This document shows, one piece after another, positions 52,055 to 59,621 of a stretch of DNA of 64,000 nucleotides. Every line of letters starts with the position of its first letter. Within the stretch, counting starts at the first letter, position 1. This DNA is from SHZI01 sp031395645 (GTDB lineage Bacteria; Pseudomonadota; Gammaproteobacteria; Steroidobacterales; GCA-2729495): NCBI GenBank assembly GCA_031395645.1, contig JANNJM010000040.1:31493-95492 (forward strand), in the 5' to 3' direction. Position numbers and translations under genes: made by a program. The notes under the pieces are model-generated. The model saw nothing but the letters and a program-made list of their open reading frames with translations, had not been told where the DNA came from and ran no database searches.

Positions 52055-52088
52055 GAGCGCCTGTAGGAGCGCCTTCAGGCGCTCCTAC
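52051..52088. repeat. REP half unit plus full palindrome
   Basis: A half unit GTAGGAGCGCC (52051) includes the VOC gene stop codon. A full perfect palindrome with arm GTAGGAGCGCCT follows at 52063-52088. The arrangement is the same as at 45617. Confidence 0.82.
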
Positions 52089-52145
52089 AGCCGCCGTTCA
52101 GGACCCGGTGCTACCATGCCCCTTCCTCTGGACGGATGATGGCGG

Positions 52146-54470
52146 TTGGCACGCAAGTCCCGGCGCGGTTTGCGCCAGTACCTCTCGCGACGCGTGCTGA
52201 TCGGGCTCGGCGCGGGCGCCGGGGTCTTGCTGGCCGTAATCGGCCTCTTGACGCTGCTCCTGGACCGCCAGATCGTCCGCCAGTTCGAGGGCCGGCGCTG
52301 GGATCTGCCCGCGCGGGTCTACGCCCGGCCCCTTGAGATCTACGCCGGGGTCCGGCTGACCGCAGACGACCTGCAGCGCGAGCTCTCAGCTCTCGGCTAC
52401 AGCAGTACGAAGGCGGCGCGCACCCAGGGCACTTTCAGCCGCTCCAGCCAGCGCATTCGACTGTACTCCCGCCCGTTCCAATTCTGGGACGGCGCAGAGC
52501 CGGCGCGGCAGGCAACGATCAGCTTCAACGACGCCACCGTCCTGAGCCTTGCAGACAGCACGGGGCGGGAGCTGCCGTTACTCAGGCTCGACCCGCCACT
52601 GATCGGCAACATCTTCACGACCCATGGCGAAGACCGCATCGTGCTCGGCCCCGATGCGGTGCCGGCGATCCTGCTGGACGGACTGAAAGCGGTTGAGGAC
52701 CGGGACTTCGACAAGCATGGTGGGGTGTCGCTGCGGGCCATTGCACGCGCGATGTGGGCCAACGTCCGCGCCGGCGAAATTGAACAGGGCGGCAGCACGC
52801 TCACACAGCAGCTGGTTCGCAGCTACTTTCTCGATAACCGCCGGACGCTAACGCGCAAGCTGCGCGAAGCGCTCATGTCAGTGTTGCTCGAGCTGCACTT
52901 CGAAAAGGCCGATATCCTCAATGCCTACGTCAACGAAATCTATCTGGGGCAGGCCGGCGACCGGGCCATTCATGGCTTCGGGCTGGCCAGCCAGTTCTAC
53001 TTCGGCCGGCCGCTCGGGGAGCTTCAGGCCCAGGATGTCGCGCTGCTGATTGCGGTCGTCCGGGGCCCGTCTTACTACGACCCGCGACGCCACCCGGACC
53101 GCGTGCGGGAGCGGCGGAACATGATCCTCGAGCTGATGGCCCAGTTCGGCGTCATCACGGCCGACGAAGCCACCCGCGCGCAGCGTCGTGACCTCGGCGT
53201 CCGGGGCACCGCCAGCAATTTTGCGAGCTACAACCCGACCTTCATGGACATCGTGCGCCGCGAACTGCGCGCGGACTACCAGGAGGTTGACCTGCAGAAC
53301 GCAGGCCTGCGTATCATGACGACGCTCGACCCGCGCATTCAGGCTCTCGCGGAAAAACGGCTGACCGAAGGGCTCGTCGAACTGGAGCGGGCGCGGCGGA
53401 AGAAGGGCGCAGCTCTGGACGGCGCCATAATCGTCACCGGCACGCAGACACCGGACGTAGTGGCCATCGTCGGCGGCCGGAATGCCCGCCTCAAGGGTTT
53501 CAACCGGGCGCTGGACGCGAGGCGCCCCATCGGCTCGCTCGTAAAACCCATGGTCTACCTGGCAGGCTTCGAGTCAGGCCGCTATACGGCAGCCACCGTG
53601 CTGGAGGACGCACCGCTCACGATCAAGCTGGATACTGGCAAGACCTGGTCGCCGCAGAATTACGACAAGTCCTATCGCGGCGCGGTATCGGCGGTGCGGG
53701 CCCTGGCCGAATCGCTGAACACACCAACGGTCCGGCTCGGCATGGACGTGGGACCGAAACGTGTGTCAGCACTGATGAAGCGGCTCGGCCTCGAGAGCGC
53801 GCCGCGCCCCCTCCCCTCGATGCTGCTCGGGACGATGGCGCTCGCTCCGATCGAAGTGGCCCAACTCTACAACAGCCTGGCAAACGGTGGGTTTCGCGCG
53901 CCGCTCAAGGCGGTGCGGGCCGTGCTCGACGCCGACGGCAAACCACTCGATCGCTACCAGCTGAAGATCAACCGGGCGGCGGACCCGGCTGCGGTCCAGG
54001 AACTGAACGCCAGTCTCATCCAGGTGATGGCGCGCGGCACGGGGCGCGTGGCGCGTACCTGGCTGCCCGCGGGCCTCGTGGTGGCCGGCAAGACGGGCAC
54101 GTCGGATGATTTGCGCGACAGCTGGTTTGCCGGCTTTACCAACGACCACGTGGCCGTGGTCTGGGTGGGTGCCGACGACAACTCGCCGACGGGACTCACG
54201 GGTGCCTCGGGCGCGCTGCCGGTCTGGGCCCGGCTGGTGGCGGACTTTGGCGACGCAGGTTATGAGCCCGTGCCAGCCGAGGGCCTGCGATATGTGCCTT
54301 TCGATTTCTCTACTGGCATGATGGCCGAACCAGGTTGTGGGGACACGGTGACCCTGCCCTTGCCCGTCGGGACCGTGCTGCCGCGAAATCCGCTGTGCAG
54401 CGGAGGGCTGGACAATCTTGAAGACGCCGCGGAACGGGGCATTGAATGGTTGCGGGAATTGCTGAACTGA
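52146..54470 (+). CDS. mrcB: Penicillin-binding protein 1B (bifunctional transglycosylase/transpeptidase)
   Basis: A 774-residue inner-membrane enzyme with one N-terminal helix (LIGLGAGAGVLLAVIGLLTL). It has a UB2H-like domain (ARPLEIYAGVRLTADDL), a GT51 glycosyltransferase (VEDRDFDKHGGVSLRAI; GGSTLTQQLVRSYFL) and a transpeptidase with SxxK in GSLVKP, SxN in SLN and KTG in GKTGTSDD. It polymerises and cross-links peptidoglycan. The start is TTG 52146; nearby ATGs are out of frame. The TPR lipoprotein gene overlaps its 3' end by 25 bases. Confidence 0.94.
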   Translation: MARKSRRGLRQYLSRRVLIGLGAGAGVLLAVIGLLTLLLDRQIVRQFEGRRWDLPARVYARPLEIYAGVRLTADDLQRELSALGYSSTKAARTQGTFSRSSQRIRLYSRPFQFWDGAEPARQATISFNDATVLSLADSTGRELPLLRLDPPLIGNIFTTHGEDRIVLGPDAVPAILLDGLKAVEDRDFDKHGGVSLRAIARAMWANVRAGEIEQGGSTLTQQLVRSYFLDNRRTLTRKLREALMSVLLELHFEKADILNAYVNEIYLGQAGDRAIHGFGLASQFYFGRPLGELQAQDVALLIAVVRGPSYYDPRRHPDRVRERRNMILELMAQFGVITADEATRAQRRDLGVRGTASNFASYNPTFMDIVRRELRADYQEVDLQNAGLRIMTTLDPRIQALAEKRLTEGLVELERARRKKGAALDGAIIVTGTQTPDVVAIVGGRNARLKGFNRALDARRPIGSLVKPMVYLAGFESGRYTAATVLEDAPLTIKLDTGKTWSPQNYDKSYRGAVSAVRALAESLNTPTVRLGMDVGPKRVSALMKRLGLESAPRPLPSMLLGTMALAPIEVAQLYNSLANGGFRAPLKAVRAVLDADGKPLDRYQLKINRAADPAAVQELNASLIQVMARGTGRVARTWLPAGLVVAGKTGTSDDLRDSWFAGFTNDHVAVVWVGADDNSPTGLTGASGALPVWARLVADFGDAGYEPVPAEGLRYVPFDFSTGMMAEPGCGDTVTLPLPVGTVLPRNPLCSGGLDNLEDAAERGIEWLRELLN

Positions 54471-54961
54471 GACGCTCGCTGCACGGGATACTGCTGGGGG
54501 CGTTGCTGCTCCCGGGCTGCGTCCCGGTCGATTTTGGTACCCCGGCCCCCGCGTCCCGAACTTCGATTCCACCGACCACCACCTCGCTCCCACCTGCCGT
54601 GGCGGTCATACGCCCCGTACCGGATGAGCCGTCTCCGCCACCCGGCTCGGTCGAGCCACTGCCATCGCCACCGTCACGCCCGGCGCCGCCGGTCAACTCC
54701 GCGACTCAGGCATTGCTCAATCAGAGCCGGGCCCATCAGGTGGCCGGCCGCTACGAGCAGGCGGCCGCCTCCATCGAGCGTGCCCTGCGCATTGAGCCGC
54801 GCCAGGGCTCGTTATGGCTGGAGCTCGGTAACATCCGACTGAAGGAAGGTGACTTCCCGCAGGCGGAAAGCATGGGCCGAAAAGCGCTGAGCCTGTCGGC
54901 GGGTGACTACGCGCTGAAGGCACGAGCAGAGCAATTGATTGCGACGGCGAAGCGGCGCTAA
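54446..54961 (+). CDS. TPR lipoprotein
   Basis: A 171-residue protein with a lipobox-like LLPGC (Cys25), a long Pro/Ser/Thr-rich stretch (residues 30-85), then tetratricopeptide repeats (ARYEQAAASIERALRIEPR-like and NIRLKEGDFPQAESM). It overlaps the PBP1B gene by 25 bases and is probably translationally coupled to it. It may be an outer-membrane partner of PBP1B, in the way LpoB is in enterics, though it is not homologous by eye; this is inference from position. Confidence 0.78.
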   Translation: MVAGIAELRRSLHGILLGALLLPGCVPVDFGTPAPASRTSIPPTTTSLPPAVAVIRPVPDEPSPPPGSVEPLPSPPSRPAPPVNSATQALLNQSRAHQVAGRYEQAAASIERALRIEPRQGSLWLELGNIRLKEGDFPQAESMGRKALSLSAGDYALKARAEQLIATAKRR

Positions 54962-54968
54962 CGATTTT

Positions 54969-55121
54969 TTAGGGGACACTTGGCGGTAGTGCATAGGAGA
55001 TCTTCGTTCCGCCTACTAAAATAATTCCCTGAGCCTGTAACTTGCCGACCAGCGATGCAATCTCCTCTTCACAGAGCCCGCCCTGAGCAAATAACAATCG
55101 GTCTATCGGTTTGGTTGGCAT
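54969..55121 (-). pseudogene. Internally deleted HNH-nuclease-like remnant
   Basis: A 50-codon frame (MPTKPIDRLLFAQGGLCEEE ... ILVGGTKISYALPP). From memory, the first 17 residues match the start of a family of HNH proteins (PIDRLLFAQGGxCFFC), and the last 30 match a C-terminal helical domain of the same proteins. The HNH cysteines and histidines between are missing. An in-frame internal deletion explains this. It could also be a genuine small protein. It lies between the core genome and the cassette array. Confidence 0.42.
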
Positions 55122-55128
55122 GTGGCGC

Positions 55129-55848
55129 CTAGTTCCAAGCCGCCGCTTGGACCGTGAGCCAAACCGCCCGGGCTTTGGCGATCAAGCGACCATCCTCCGC
55201 ATAAATCGCTGAGCCCGCGAACAGTTTTCGTCCATCGGAACCAAGCGGCCACCCGATTACGACGCACCGCTCGGTGTGGGCGACCTCGCTTTCGATCGAT
55301 GCGCTCAGTTCTCCGAGAACGATAGCCAGGCCTTCTGGAACTGGCAGGACGGCAAATCCGCCCGTGCAATCCAGCGCCGACCAAAGAAACTCGGACCTCA
55401 CGCTGCCAGAATCATCTGCAAGGGATACGTCGGGAATCCAAGGCGACGCCAGAGTTGAACTCTGGGGAAGGGCGCCGGGAAAGATGCGCAGTCCATCGCC
55501 TGTTCGGCGAGCCGGTCCACAGACAAAGCAGCCTGGGAACGAGTGCGTCCTGAAGCCGAGATATGACTTGGCGCTCTCCCGGGCCTGGTCCAGGGTCGGG
55601 CATTGGGGTACTTCAATCCTCAACTCGGACCGCTTCGCTTCGCCCACCACCTGCTCGTCACTAAAGAGCGTGGCCTCTTCATCATTGAACTCCAGGCGCA
55701 GTTCTGTACTGAGCGGAGGCGGCATCCGCAATCGGACTGCTGCGGCGCCAAGGATGTACTTGGCGATTCGCCCACAGACGTAGCCGCCATTTCCTGACCT
55801 TGGAGGACCGCAGAAGCGCTCCGAGATCTCAAGTTTTTCGACTTTCAT
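55129..55848 (-). CDS. Hotdog-fold thioesterase-like protein
   Basis: A 239-residue protein from ATG 55848 (MKVEKLEISERFCGPPRSGN). The opening FCGPPRSGNGGYVCGR and the later VRSEFLWSALDCTGGFAV resemble the two hotdog units of acyl-CoA thioesterase-like proteins. FPGCFVCGPAR gives a cysteine pair of unknown use. Base composition looks less GC-rich than the core genes, similar to the neighbouring cassettes, but I see no convincing attC on its left. Confidence 0.6.
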   Translation of the reverse strand: MKVEKLEISERFCGPPRSGNGGYVCGRIAKYILGAAAVRLRMPPPLSTELRLEFNDEEATLFSDEQVVGEAKRSELRIEVPQCPTLDQARESAKSYLGFRTHSFPGCFVCGPARRTGDGLRIFPGALPQSSTLASPWIPDVSLADDSGSVRSEFLWSALDCTGGFAVLPVPEGLAIVLGELSASIESEVAHTERCVVIGWPLGSDGRKLFAGSAIYAEDGRLIAKARAVWLTVQAAAWN

Positions 55849-55877
55849 GGCCACCTCCGACAGTGGTTGATCAGGAC

Positions 55878-55932
55878 GCCTGGCGTCTGAGCTCACCCGC
55901 GCAATGCGGTCCGCTCGAATGATTTGTTAAGC
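55878..55932 (-). other. attC site 1, R' core mutated
   Basis: On the minus strand: R'' GCTTAAC, arm TTCGAGCGGACCGC, partner GGTGAGCTCAGACG, then GCCAGGC where GTTAGGC is expected. The R' cleavage core is lost, so the site should be inactive. It is at the 3' end of the lipoprotein cassette and marks the end of the array. Confidence 0.65.
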
Positions 55933-56343
55933 GTCATTGGTGCGCCGATTTGTCCAGATACGCATCAGGCGGGTCTTACCCGCGTGCGGGTTCAGCAGAA
56001 TGACAGCCACACCAATGTAGCGACCGGTTTCCGCCTTTGCAGTCGTAAGTCGAACGCTCTCTCCCGGCCCGAGCATCACGAAAGTGAATGCGCGAACAGT
56101 TGTGCCCGTAGGATTTGTGTCGCCAGTGCTGTCTGCCGAGCGAGTTGTTGAGAAGACGAAGAACGGTGCCAGGTACTTTAGGCTGTACTTGGTTGTGTTG
56201 TGAAGGTCTACCGTCGCCTCCTGTGTTTCCGCATCCCAGCTGACCAGGCCGAGAGTCGGGACGGTCGGTGAGAGCGTAGAGTTCATTGAGCCGCACGCGG
56301 GCAAAAGCAACAGCGTTGCGAATATGGCGCGGAGCTGTTTCAT
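55927..56343 (-). CDS. Cassette-encoded small lipoprotein
   Basis: A 138-residue protein with a lipobox (LLLLPAC, Cys17) and a beta-rich domain (LVSWDAETQEATVDLHNTTK; RAFTFVMLGPGESVRL). It resembles the YcfL-like small envelope lipoproteins in layout, but I cannot assign a family. The stop lies inside the R'' end of attC 1 and the start is 3 bases from attC 2, so it fills its cassette completely and any promoter must lie in the neighbouring attC or cassette. Confidence 0.6.
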   Translation of the reverse strand: MKQLRAIFATLLLLPACGSMNSTLSPTVPTLGLVSWDAETQEATVDLHNTTKYSLKYLAPFFVFSTTRSADSTGDTNPTGTTVRAFTFVMLGPGESVRLTTAKAETGRYIGVAVILLNPHAGKTRLMRIWTNRRTNDA

Positions 56344-56346
56344 GGC

Positions 56347-56434
56347 GCTTAACGTCTTTGTTGACCGACGCGGCTATTGCAATGTGCGCTGGGCACCTGG
56401 GTTCTCCGGCGTTCGGTCGAACATTTTGTTATGC
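56347..56434 (-). other. attC site 2
   Basis: On the minus strand: R'' GCATAAC, arm GTTCGACCGAACGCC, about 30 bases of centre, arm GCGTCGGTCAACAAAG, R' GTTAAGC. It closes the DUF5615/DUF433 cassette. Confidence 0.72.
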
Positions 56435-56755
56435 CCCACGTTCAATATGAACGTAGGTTCTTGGCTTCATCGACGAAAGCGCTCGCAGCAGCCGTGGCAC
56501 CAGTGGCAACAGCGCGGGCAGCTCATTCGATGCGGCGTCAAGAACGACGATGGCTACCGGGAGGGTCGAGAGGTTTTGCTGATACGGCAGATTTTTGTCC
56601 ACCGTGATAAACGCATCGAAGTCGTCCGCGGCAAGCGCGAGGAGCTTGCCGTTCTTCACCCCAGACCAGCCCATTTCAACGACCGTTCGCACTGCGTGGT
56701 CCGGAAGAGATTGGCGAAGCCGACTCGGCACCGACTCATCAAGCAGCAGTCGCAT
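56429..56755 (-). CDS. DUF5615 PIN-like toxin
   Basis: A 108-residue protein starting MRLLLDESVPSRLRQSL, with LALAADDFDAFITVDKNLPY. It carries the acidic residues (Asp near the start, Asp-Asp and Asp in TVDKN) of the Mut7-C/PIN-like nuclease fold. DUF5615 proteins pair with DUF433 antitoxins. It overlaps the antitoxin gene by 17 bases and is transcribed second. Confidence 0.85.
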   Translation of the reverse strand: MRLLLDESVPSRLRQSLPDHAVRTVVEMGWSGVKNGKLLALAADDFDAFITVDKNLPYQQNLSTLPVAIVVLDAASNELPALLPLVPRLLRALSSMKPRTYVHIERGA

Positions 56756-56969
56756 CGACCGTCAGGCGCTCCCTCGCCGCCTCAAGAACAGCGACTGCCT
56801 TTTCTCGAGATATGGAGGGAAAGTCTTCGAGGAAATCGTCGAGTGACGATGCCCCTTCGAGGTAGTCGAAAAGATTCTTGACGGGCACTCGCGTGCCCGT
56901 GAAACAGAGCGCCCCGCTCATCACTTCTGGATCGCGACTTATCACTGATGCAACCATAACGTCCTCCAC
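56739..56969 (-). CDS. DUF433 antitoxin
   Basis: A 76-residue protein with the DUF433 core SGALCFTGTRVPVKNLFDYL and a helix-turn-helix-like layout, followed by DFLEDFPSISREKAVAVLEA. It is the antitoxin and probable repressor of the following DUF5615 gene. Met5 is an alternative start. Confidence 0.87.
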   Translation of the reverse strand: MEDVMVASVISRDPEVMSGALCFTGTRVPVKNLFDYLEGASSLDDFLEDFPSISREKAVAVLEAARERLTVDATAA

Positions 56970-57029
56970 TGGGCCAAGCTTACTCCAAACGCTGTGGGAC
57001 GGCCCTCCCCAGGCTGATGCGGCTATGGG

Positions 57030-57129
57030 GCATAACGTCCGAGCTGACCGGCGCGTTGCGCCCGGTGTGAACGCTGGAGAGCTGCTGACTCGACGGGCGC
57101 AAGGCGACCGGTCGAGCGCATAGTTATGT
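57030..57129 (-). other. attC site 3
   Basis: 100 bases. On the minus strand: R'' ACATAAC, arm GCGCTCGACCGG, a long centre, arm CCGGTCAGCTCGGAC, R' GTTATGC. It closes the DUF2442/DUF4160 cassette. Confidence 0.78.
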
Positions 57130-57399
57130 GCCTGACGGAGAAACTAGCGGAAATGCCTTGGGATCTCGGATCGACGCGACGGCTAAGTCGATGTCGAGTT
57201 CCGGCCAATAAAGATGATCAGGAGACGGCCATTCCACCAGGCAGACCTGCCGGATGCTGGCGTCTCGAAACCAAGGAAAGGCAGAAAATGGAACAAATAG
57301 TTCTTCACCGCCCAGCAACAGCCAGAAGCCGTGGGGCGAAACATTGGACACTTCAACTCGGGAAGTGCTTTTGCCAAGCGGTGCGGATTTCACCGGCAT
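57124..57399 (-). CDS. DUF2442 protein
   Basis: A 91-residue protein with the family pattern VSNVSPHGFWLLLGGEELFV, FPWFRDASIRQV and YWPELDIDLAVASI. DUF2442 proteins usually follow a DUF4160 gene and are regarded as a toxin-antitoxin-like pair, with DUF2442 as the probable antitoxin or regulator. It overlaps the DUF4160 gene by 47 bases. Confidence 0.85.
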   Translation of the reverse strand: MPVKSAPLGKSTSRVEVSNVSPHGFWLLLGGEELFVPFSAFPWFRDASIRQVCLVEWPSPDHLYWPELDIDLAVASIRDPKAFPLVSPSGT

Positions 57400-57592
57400 G
57401 TGCCTCCACCAATTGTTGAGCCAGGCGAACCTGCTGGTCCGTCAAGCGATAATTGTGCGCCAGAGCGATGGTGGGCTCAAGCCAGAACTTAGCTTCGCCG
57501 TCGGGACATGCCACATGGACATGCATTCGGAGTTCTTCGCGCGAGAAAAAGTAAAACCGGAAGGCGCCATCACGAAATATTGTCGGACTCAT
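57353..57592 (-). CDS. DUF4160 protein
   Basis: A 79-residue protein: MSPTIFRDGAFRFYFFSREE, MHVHVACPDGEAKFWLEP and a C-terminal helix. The His-Val-His segment is typical of DUF4160. It is the first gene of a pair with DUF2442 and is the probable toxin or effector; activity is unproven for the family as far as I know. Confidence 0.85.
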   Translation of the reverse strand: MSPTIFRDGAFRFYFFSREELRMHVHVACPDGEAKFWLEPTIALAHNYRLTDQQVRLAQQLVEAHAGEIRTAWQKHFPS

Positions 57593-57626
57593 GGCAATCG
57601 AACGGCCCTGGATGTCTCAAAAAGGC

Positions 57627-57680
57627 ACATAACGGTCGCGTTCACCGGCGCATAGCGACCGGTGGAACGCATAGTTAGAG
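57627..57680 (-). other. attC site 4
   Basis: 54 bases. On the minus strand: R'' CTCTAAC, arm GCGTTCCACCGG, arm CCGGTGAACGC (one base shorter, leaving an unpaired C), R' GTTATGT. It belongs to the first BrnTA cassette, now split from it by an IS481-type element. Confidence 0.82.
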
Positions 57681-57685
57681 CCGGC

Positions 57686-59000
57686 TGGTACGGTCTGGGG
57701 ACATAGGTAACACTTTGGTCCAGGGACATGGGTGACAGTTTGACGATACTCGGGACACCGCAGGAGGTGTCCCATGCCTTGGAGTCAAACAACGCCCATG
57801 CACCAGAAAACACTGTTTATCGCGGATCACTTGCGCGGCACCCGCTCGGTAACAGAACTTTGCGCCGAGTACGGCATTTCGCGCAAGACCGCCTATAAGT
57901 GGATCGATCGGTACATTCGCCGTGGCCCGGCGGGCCTGGAAGATCGATCCCGACGCCCGCGGACCGCTCCGAACGCCACGGACCCGCAGGTGGTGGCGGC
58001 GCTCCTGGAGTTGCGCCGCCGGCATCCGACCTGGGGCGCCAAGAAGCTGCTCGCGATCCTGCGCCAGCGACACCCGCAATGGCAGCTGCCGGGCCGCTCC
58101 ACCGGCTGTGTCATCCTGCGTCGGCACGGGCTCGTCCCGAAGCAGCGCAAGCGACGAGTGATTGGCCATCCGGGCAAGCCCGCGGCCTCGATGGTGGGGC
58201 CCAACCACGTCTGGTGCGCCGACTTCAAAGGCCAGTTCCGAATGGGCAATGGCCAGTACTGTTACCCGCTCACCGTCACCGATGGTTACAGCCGCTTCCT
58301 GCTCGGCTGCCAGGGCTTAACCAGCACCGCGGTGGCTGATGCCAAGCCCGTGTTCACGCGGATCTTCAAGGAATACGGCCTGCCAGAGTTCATTCGCACC
58401 GACAACGGGGTGCCGTTTGCCACCAACACGCTGGCCCGACTCTCGCGCCTGTCAGCCTGGTGGGTGCGCCTCGGCGTGCTGCCCCAGCTCATCGAGCCCG
58501 GCAAGCCCCAGCAGAACGGCCGTCACGAGCGCATGCACCGCACGCTGAAGGCCGAAGCGACCCGCCCGCCGGCCCATTCACTGCGTACTCAGCAGAACAA
58601 GTTCGATTGCTTCCGCCAGGAGTTCAACTGCGAACGACCCCACGAGGCACTCGATCAGCAGACGCCCGAGTCCCTCTACCAACCCTCACCTCGCCAGATG
58701 CCCAACAAGCTGCCGCCGCTCGAGTACCCGGATCGCTTCGAAGTTCGCTATGTCAGCGCCAACGGCGGCATCCGCTGGGCCAGCCAATGGGTCAATGTCT
58801 CCATCACCTGCATTGGCGAGTACGTCGGCCTTGAGGAAGTGGACGACGGGATCTGGAATATTTACTTCGGCGCCCTGCGACTGGGGCGGCTTCACGAGCG
58901 GCAGATGCGCATCGAAGATGCTTACGGTAGGCTTTCGAGACACCGGTGACTGTTACCCATGTCCTTGGACTTTTCTGTCACCTATCTCCCTGACCGGTCA
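57686..59000 (+). mobile_element. IS481-type insertion sequence, copy 1
   Basis: About 1.3 kb. The left end TGGTACGGTCTGGGGACATA and the right end (read inward) TGACCGGTCAGGGAGATAGG are imperfect inverted repeats. Each is followed by a second related block (GGACATGGGTGACAG / GGACATGGGTAACAG). The first 119 bases are identical to those at 63882, which fixes the left boundary. No clear target duplication was found. It lies 5 bases from attC 4. Confidence 0.82.
57774..58949 (+). CDS. IS481-type transposase
   Basis: A 391-residue DDE transposase. An N-terminal helix-turn-helix (RSVTELCAEYGISRKTAYKW) precedes a catalytic core with Asp in VWCADFKGQF, Asp in IRTDNGVPF and Glu in NGRHERMHRTLKAE. A strong ribosome site (AGGAGGT) lies 5 bases before ATG 57774. 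The frame is intact, so the element may still be active. It reads against the cassette genes. Confidence 0.92.
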   Translation: MPWSQTTPMHQKTLFIADHLRGTRSVTELCAEYGISRKTAYKWIDRYIRRGPAGLEDRSRRPRTAPNATDPQVVAALLELRRRHPTWGAKKLLAILRQRHPQWQLPGRSTGCVILRRHGLVPKQRKRRVIGHPGKPAASMVGPNHVWCADFKGQFRMGNGQYCYPLTVTDGYSRFLLGCQGLTSTAVADAKPVFTRIFKEYGLPEFIRTDNGVPFATNTLARLSRLSAWWVRLGVLPQLIEPGKPQQNGRHERMHRTLKAEATRPPAHSLRTQQNKFDCFRQEFNCERPHEALDQQTPESLYQPSPRQMPNKLPPLEYPDRFEVRYVSANGGIRWASQWVNVSITCIGEYVGLEEVDDGIWNIYFGALRLGRLHERQMRIEDAYGRLSRHR

Positions 59001-59266
59001 GACCTTCGCGACTTCGGAGTGGATTTCTCCAGCACTTTTGCCATGCGCGTCTGCCAACCCGGCCCCGTCGCTTTCCAGGAAGAGATCACTTGAGGTGGCA
59101 GCCGAAGCGACAATAGCTGCCGAGGGTGCTGCAATTTCGGGCGCCCTCGGCGTACGAGTTTCTTTCCCCGATACATATCGGCACCAGCGATCCACTCCTC
59201 GGTAATCTCGGGCGGATCACTCGAGGTTGCTGAAGTGTGGCCGGAGCCTTTTCGTTTCCCGCTCAT
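58982..59266 (-). CDS. BrnA-type antitoxin, pair 1 (3' end altered by IS)
   Basis: A 94-residue ribbon-helix-helix protein: SSDPPEITEEWIAGADMYRG, then GRPKLQHPRQLLSLRLPPQV and a helix ending WQTRMAKVLEK. The last seven or so codons and the stop are inside the IS481-type element, so the native C-terminus is lost. The gene overlaps its toxin by 50 bases. The DNA-binding part is intact, so it probably still works. Confidence 0.8.
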   Translation of the reverse strand: MSGKRKGSGHTSATSSDPPEITEEWIAGADMYRGKKLVRRGRPKLQHPRQLLSLRLPPQVISSWKATGPGWQTRMAKVLEKSTPKSRRSDRSGR

Positions 59267-59498
59267 GACAATGCCTCATGCTGATAATGCGCCTGGCCGA
59301 ACCTCGCGGAGTCCAGACAAACGCCACTAATCGTGAATCAAGCCATCCGACTGTTACGTATCGAGGCTCTCCGTAGTCGAAGCGGTCATCGGCGCGGGTA
59401 AAGTGGACCCCGCCAAAGACCTCCGTCGCCCTGCGCATATCGAGCCCGCGCTCCTGCAGCGTGCGCTGCCGTTTCTCGGGGTCGCAGGTGATGCGCAG
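59217..59498 (-). CDS. BrnT-type toxin, pair 1, apparent CTG start
   Basis: Reading from CTG 59498 gives LRITCDPEKRQRTLQERGLD and then MRRATEVFGGVHFTRADD, FDYGEPRYVTVGWLDSRLVA and ARRIISMRHCHERE, a full 93-residue BrnT ribonuclease. An in-frame TAG lies directly before the CTG. The first ATG (59438) would delete the first helix and strand. Either CTG is used or an ATG-to-CTG change has weakened the toxin. Confidence 0.8.
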   Translation of the reverse strand: MRITCDPEKRQRTLQERGLDMRRATEVFGGVHFTRADDRFDYGEPRYVTVGWLDSRLVAFVWTPRGSARRIISMRHCHERETKRLRPHFSNLE

Positions 59499-59506
59499 CT
59501 ATTAAC

Positions 59507-59516
59507 TGTAGCTACA
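59507..59516 (-). promoter_or_regulatory. Candidate BrnA operator/promoter, pair 1
   Basis: A perfect 10-base palindrome, TGTAGCTACA, 8 bases before the CTG. On the minus strand TTGACC and TACAGT are 17 bases apart and overlap it, a plausible promoter repressed by the antitoxin. Confidence 0.5.
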
Positions 59517-59556
59517 TATAATGCCGGGGTCAACCGACCCGGTTGGGCGCACGGCT

Positions 59557-59621
59557 GGCTAACGATTGAGCTCACCGGCGCGTGCTTTTTGCCGCGCGTC
59601 CGGTCGAGCGTTTGGTTAGAG
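59557..59621 (-). other. attC site 5
   Basis: 65 bases. On the minus strand: R'' CTCTAAC, arm ACGCTCGACCGG, arm CCGGTGAGC (one base shorter), R' GTTAGCC. It closes the second BrnTA cassette, and the antitoxin's last codons run into it. Confidence 0.85.

Noticed and set aside
8897..52088. CRISPR array
   Set aside because: The repeated 22-26 base elements are scattered kilobases apart in both orientations without regular spacers. They are REP-like.
55129..55848. Hotdog-fold gene as a certain integron cassette
   Set aside because: Only a vague CTAGGCGCC-like trace lies at its left end, with no paired attC arms, so I did not include it in the array.
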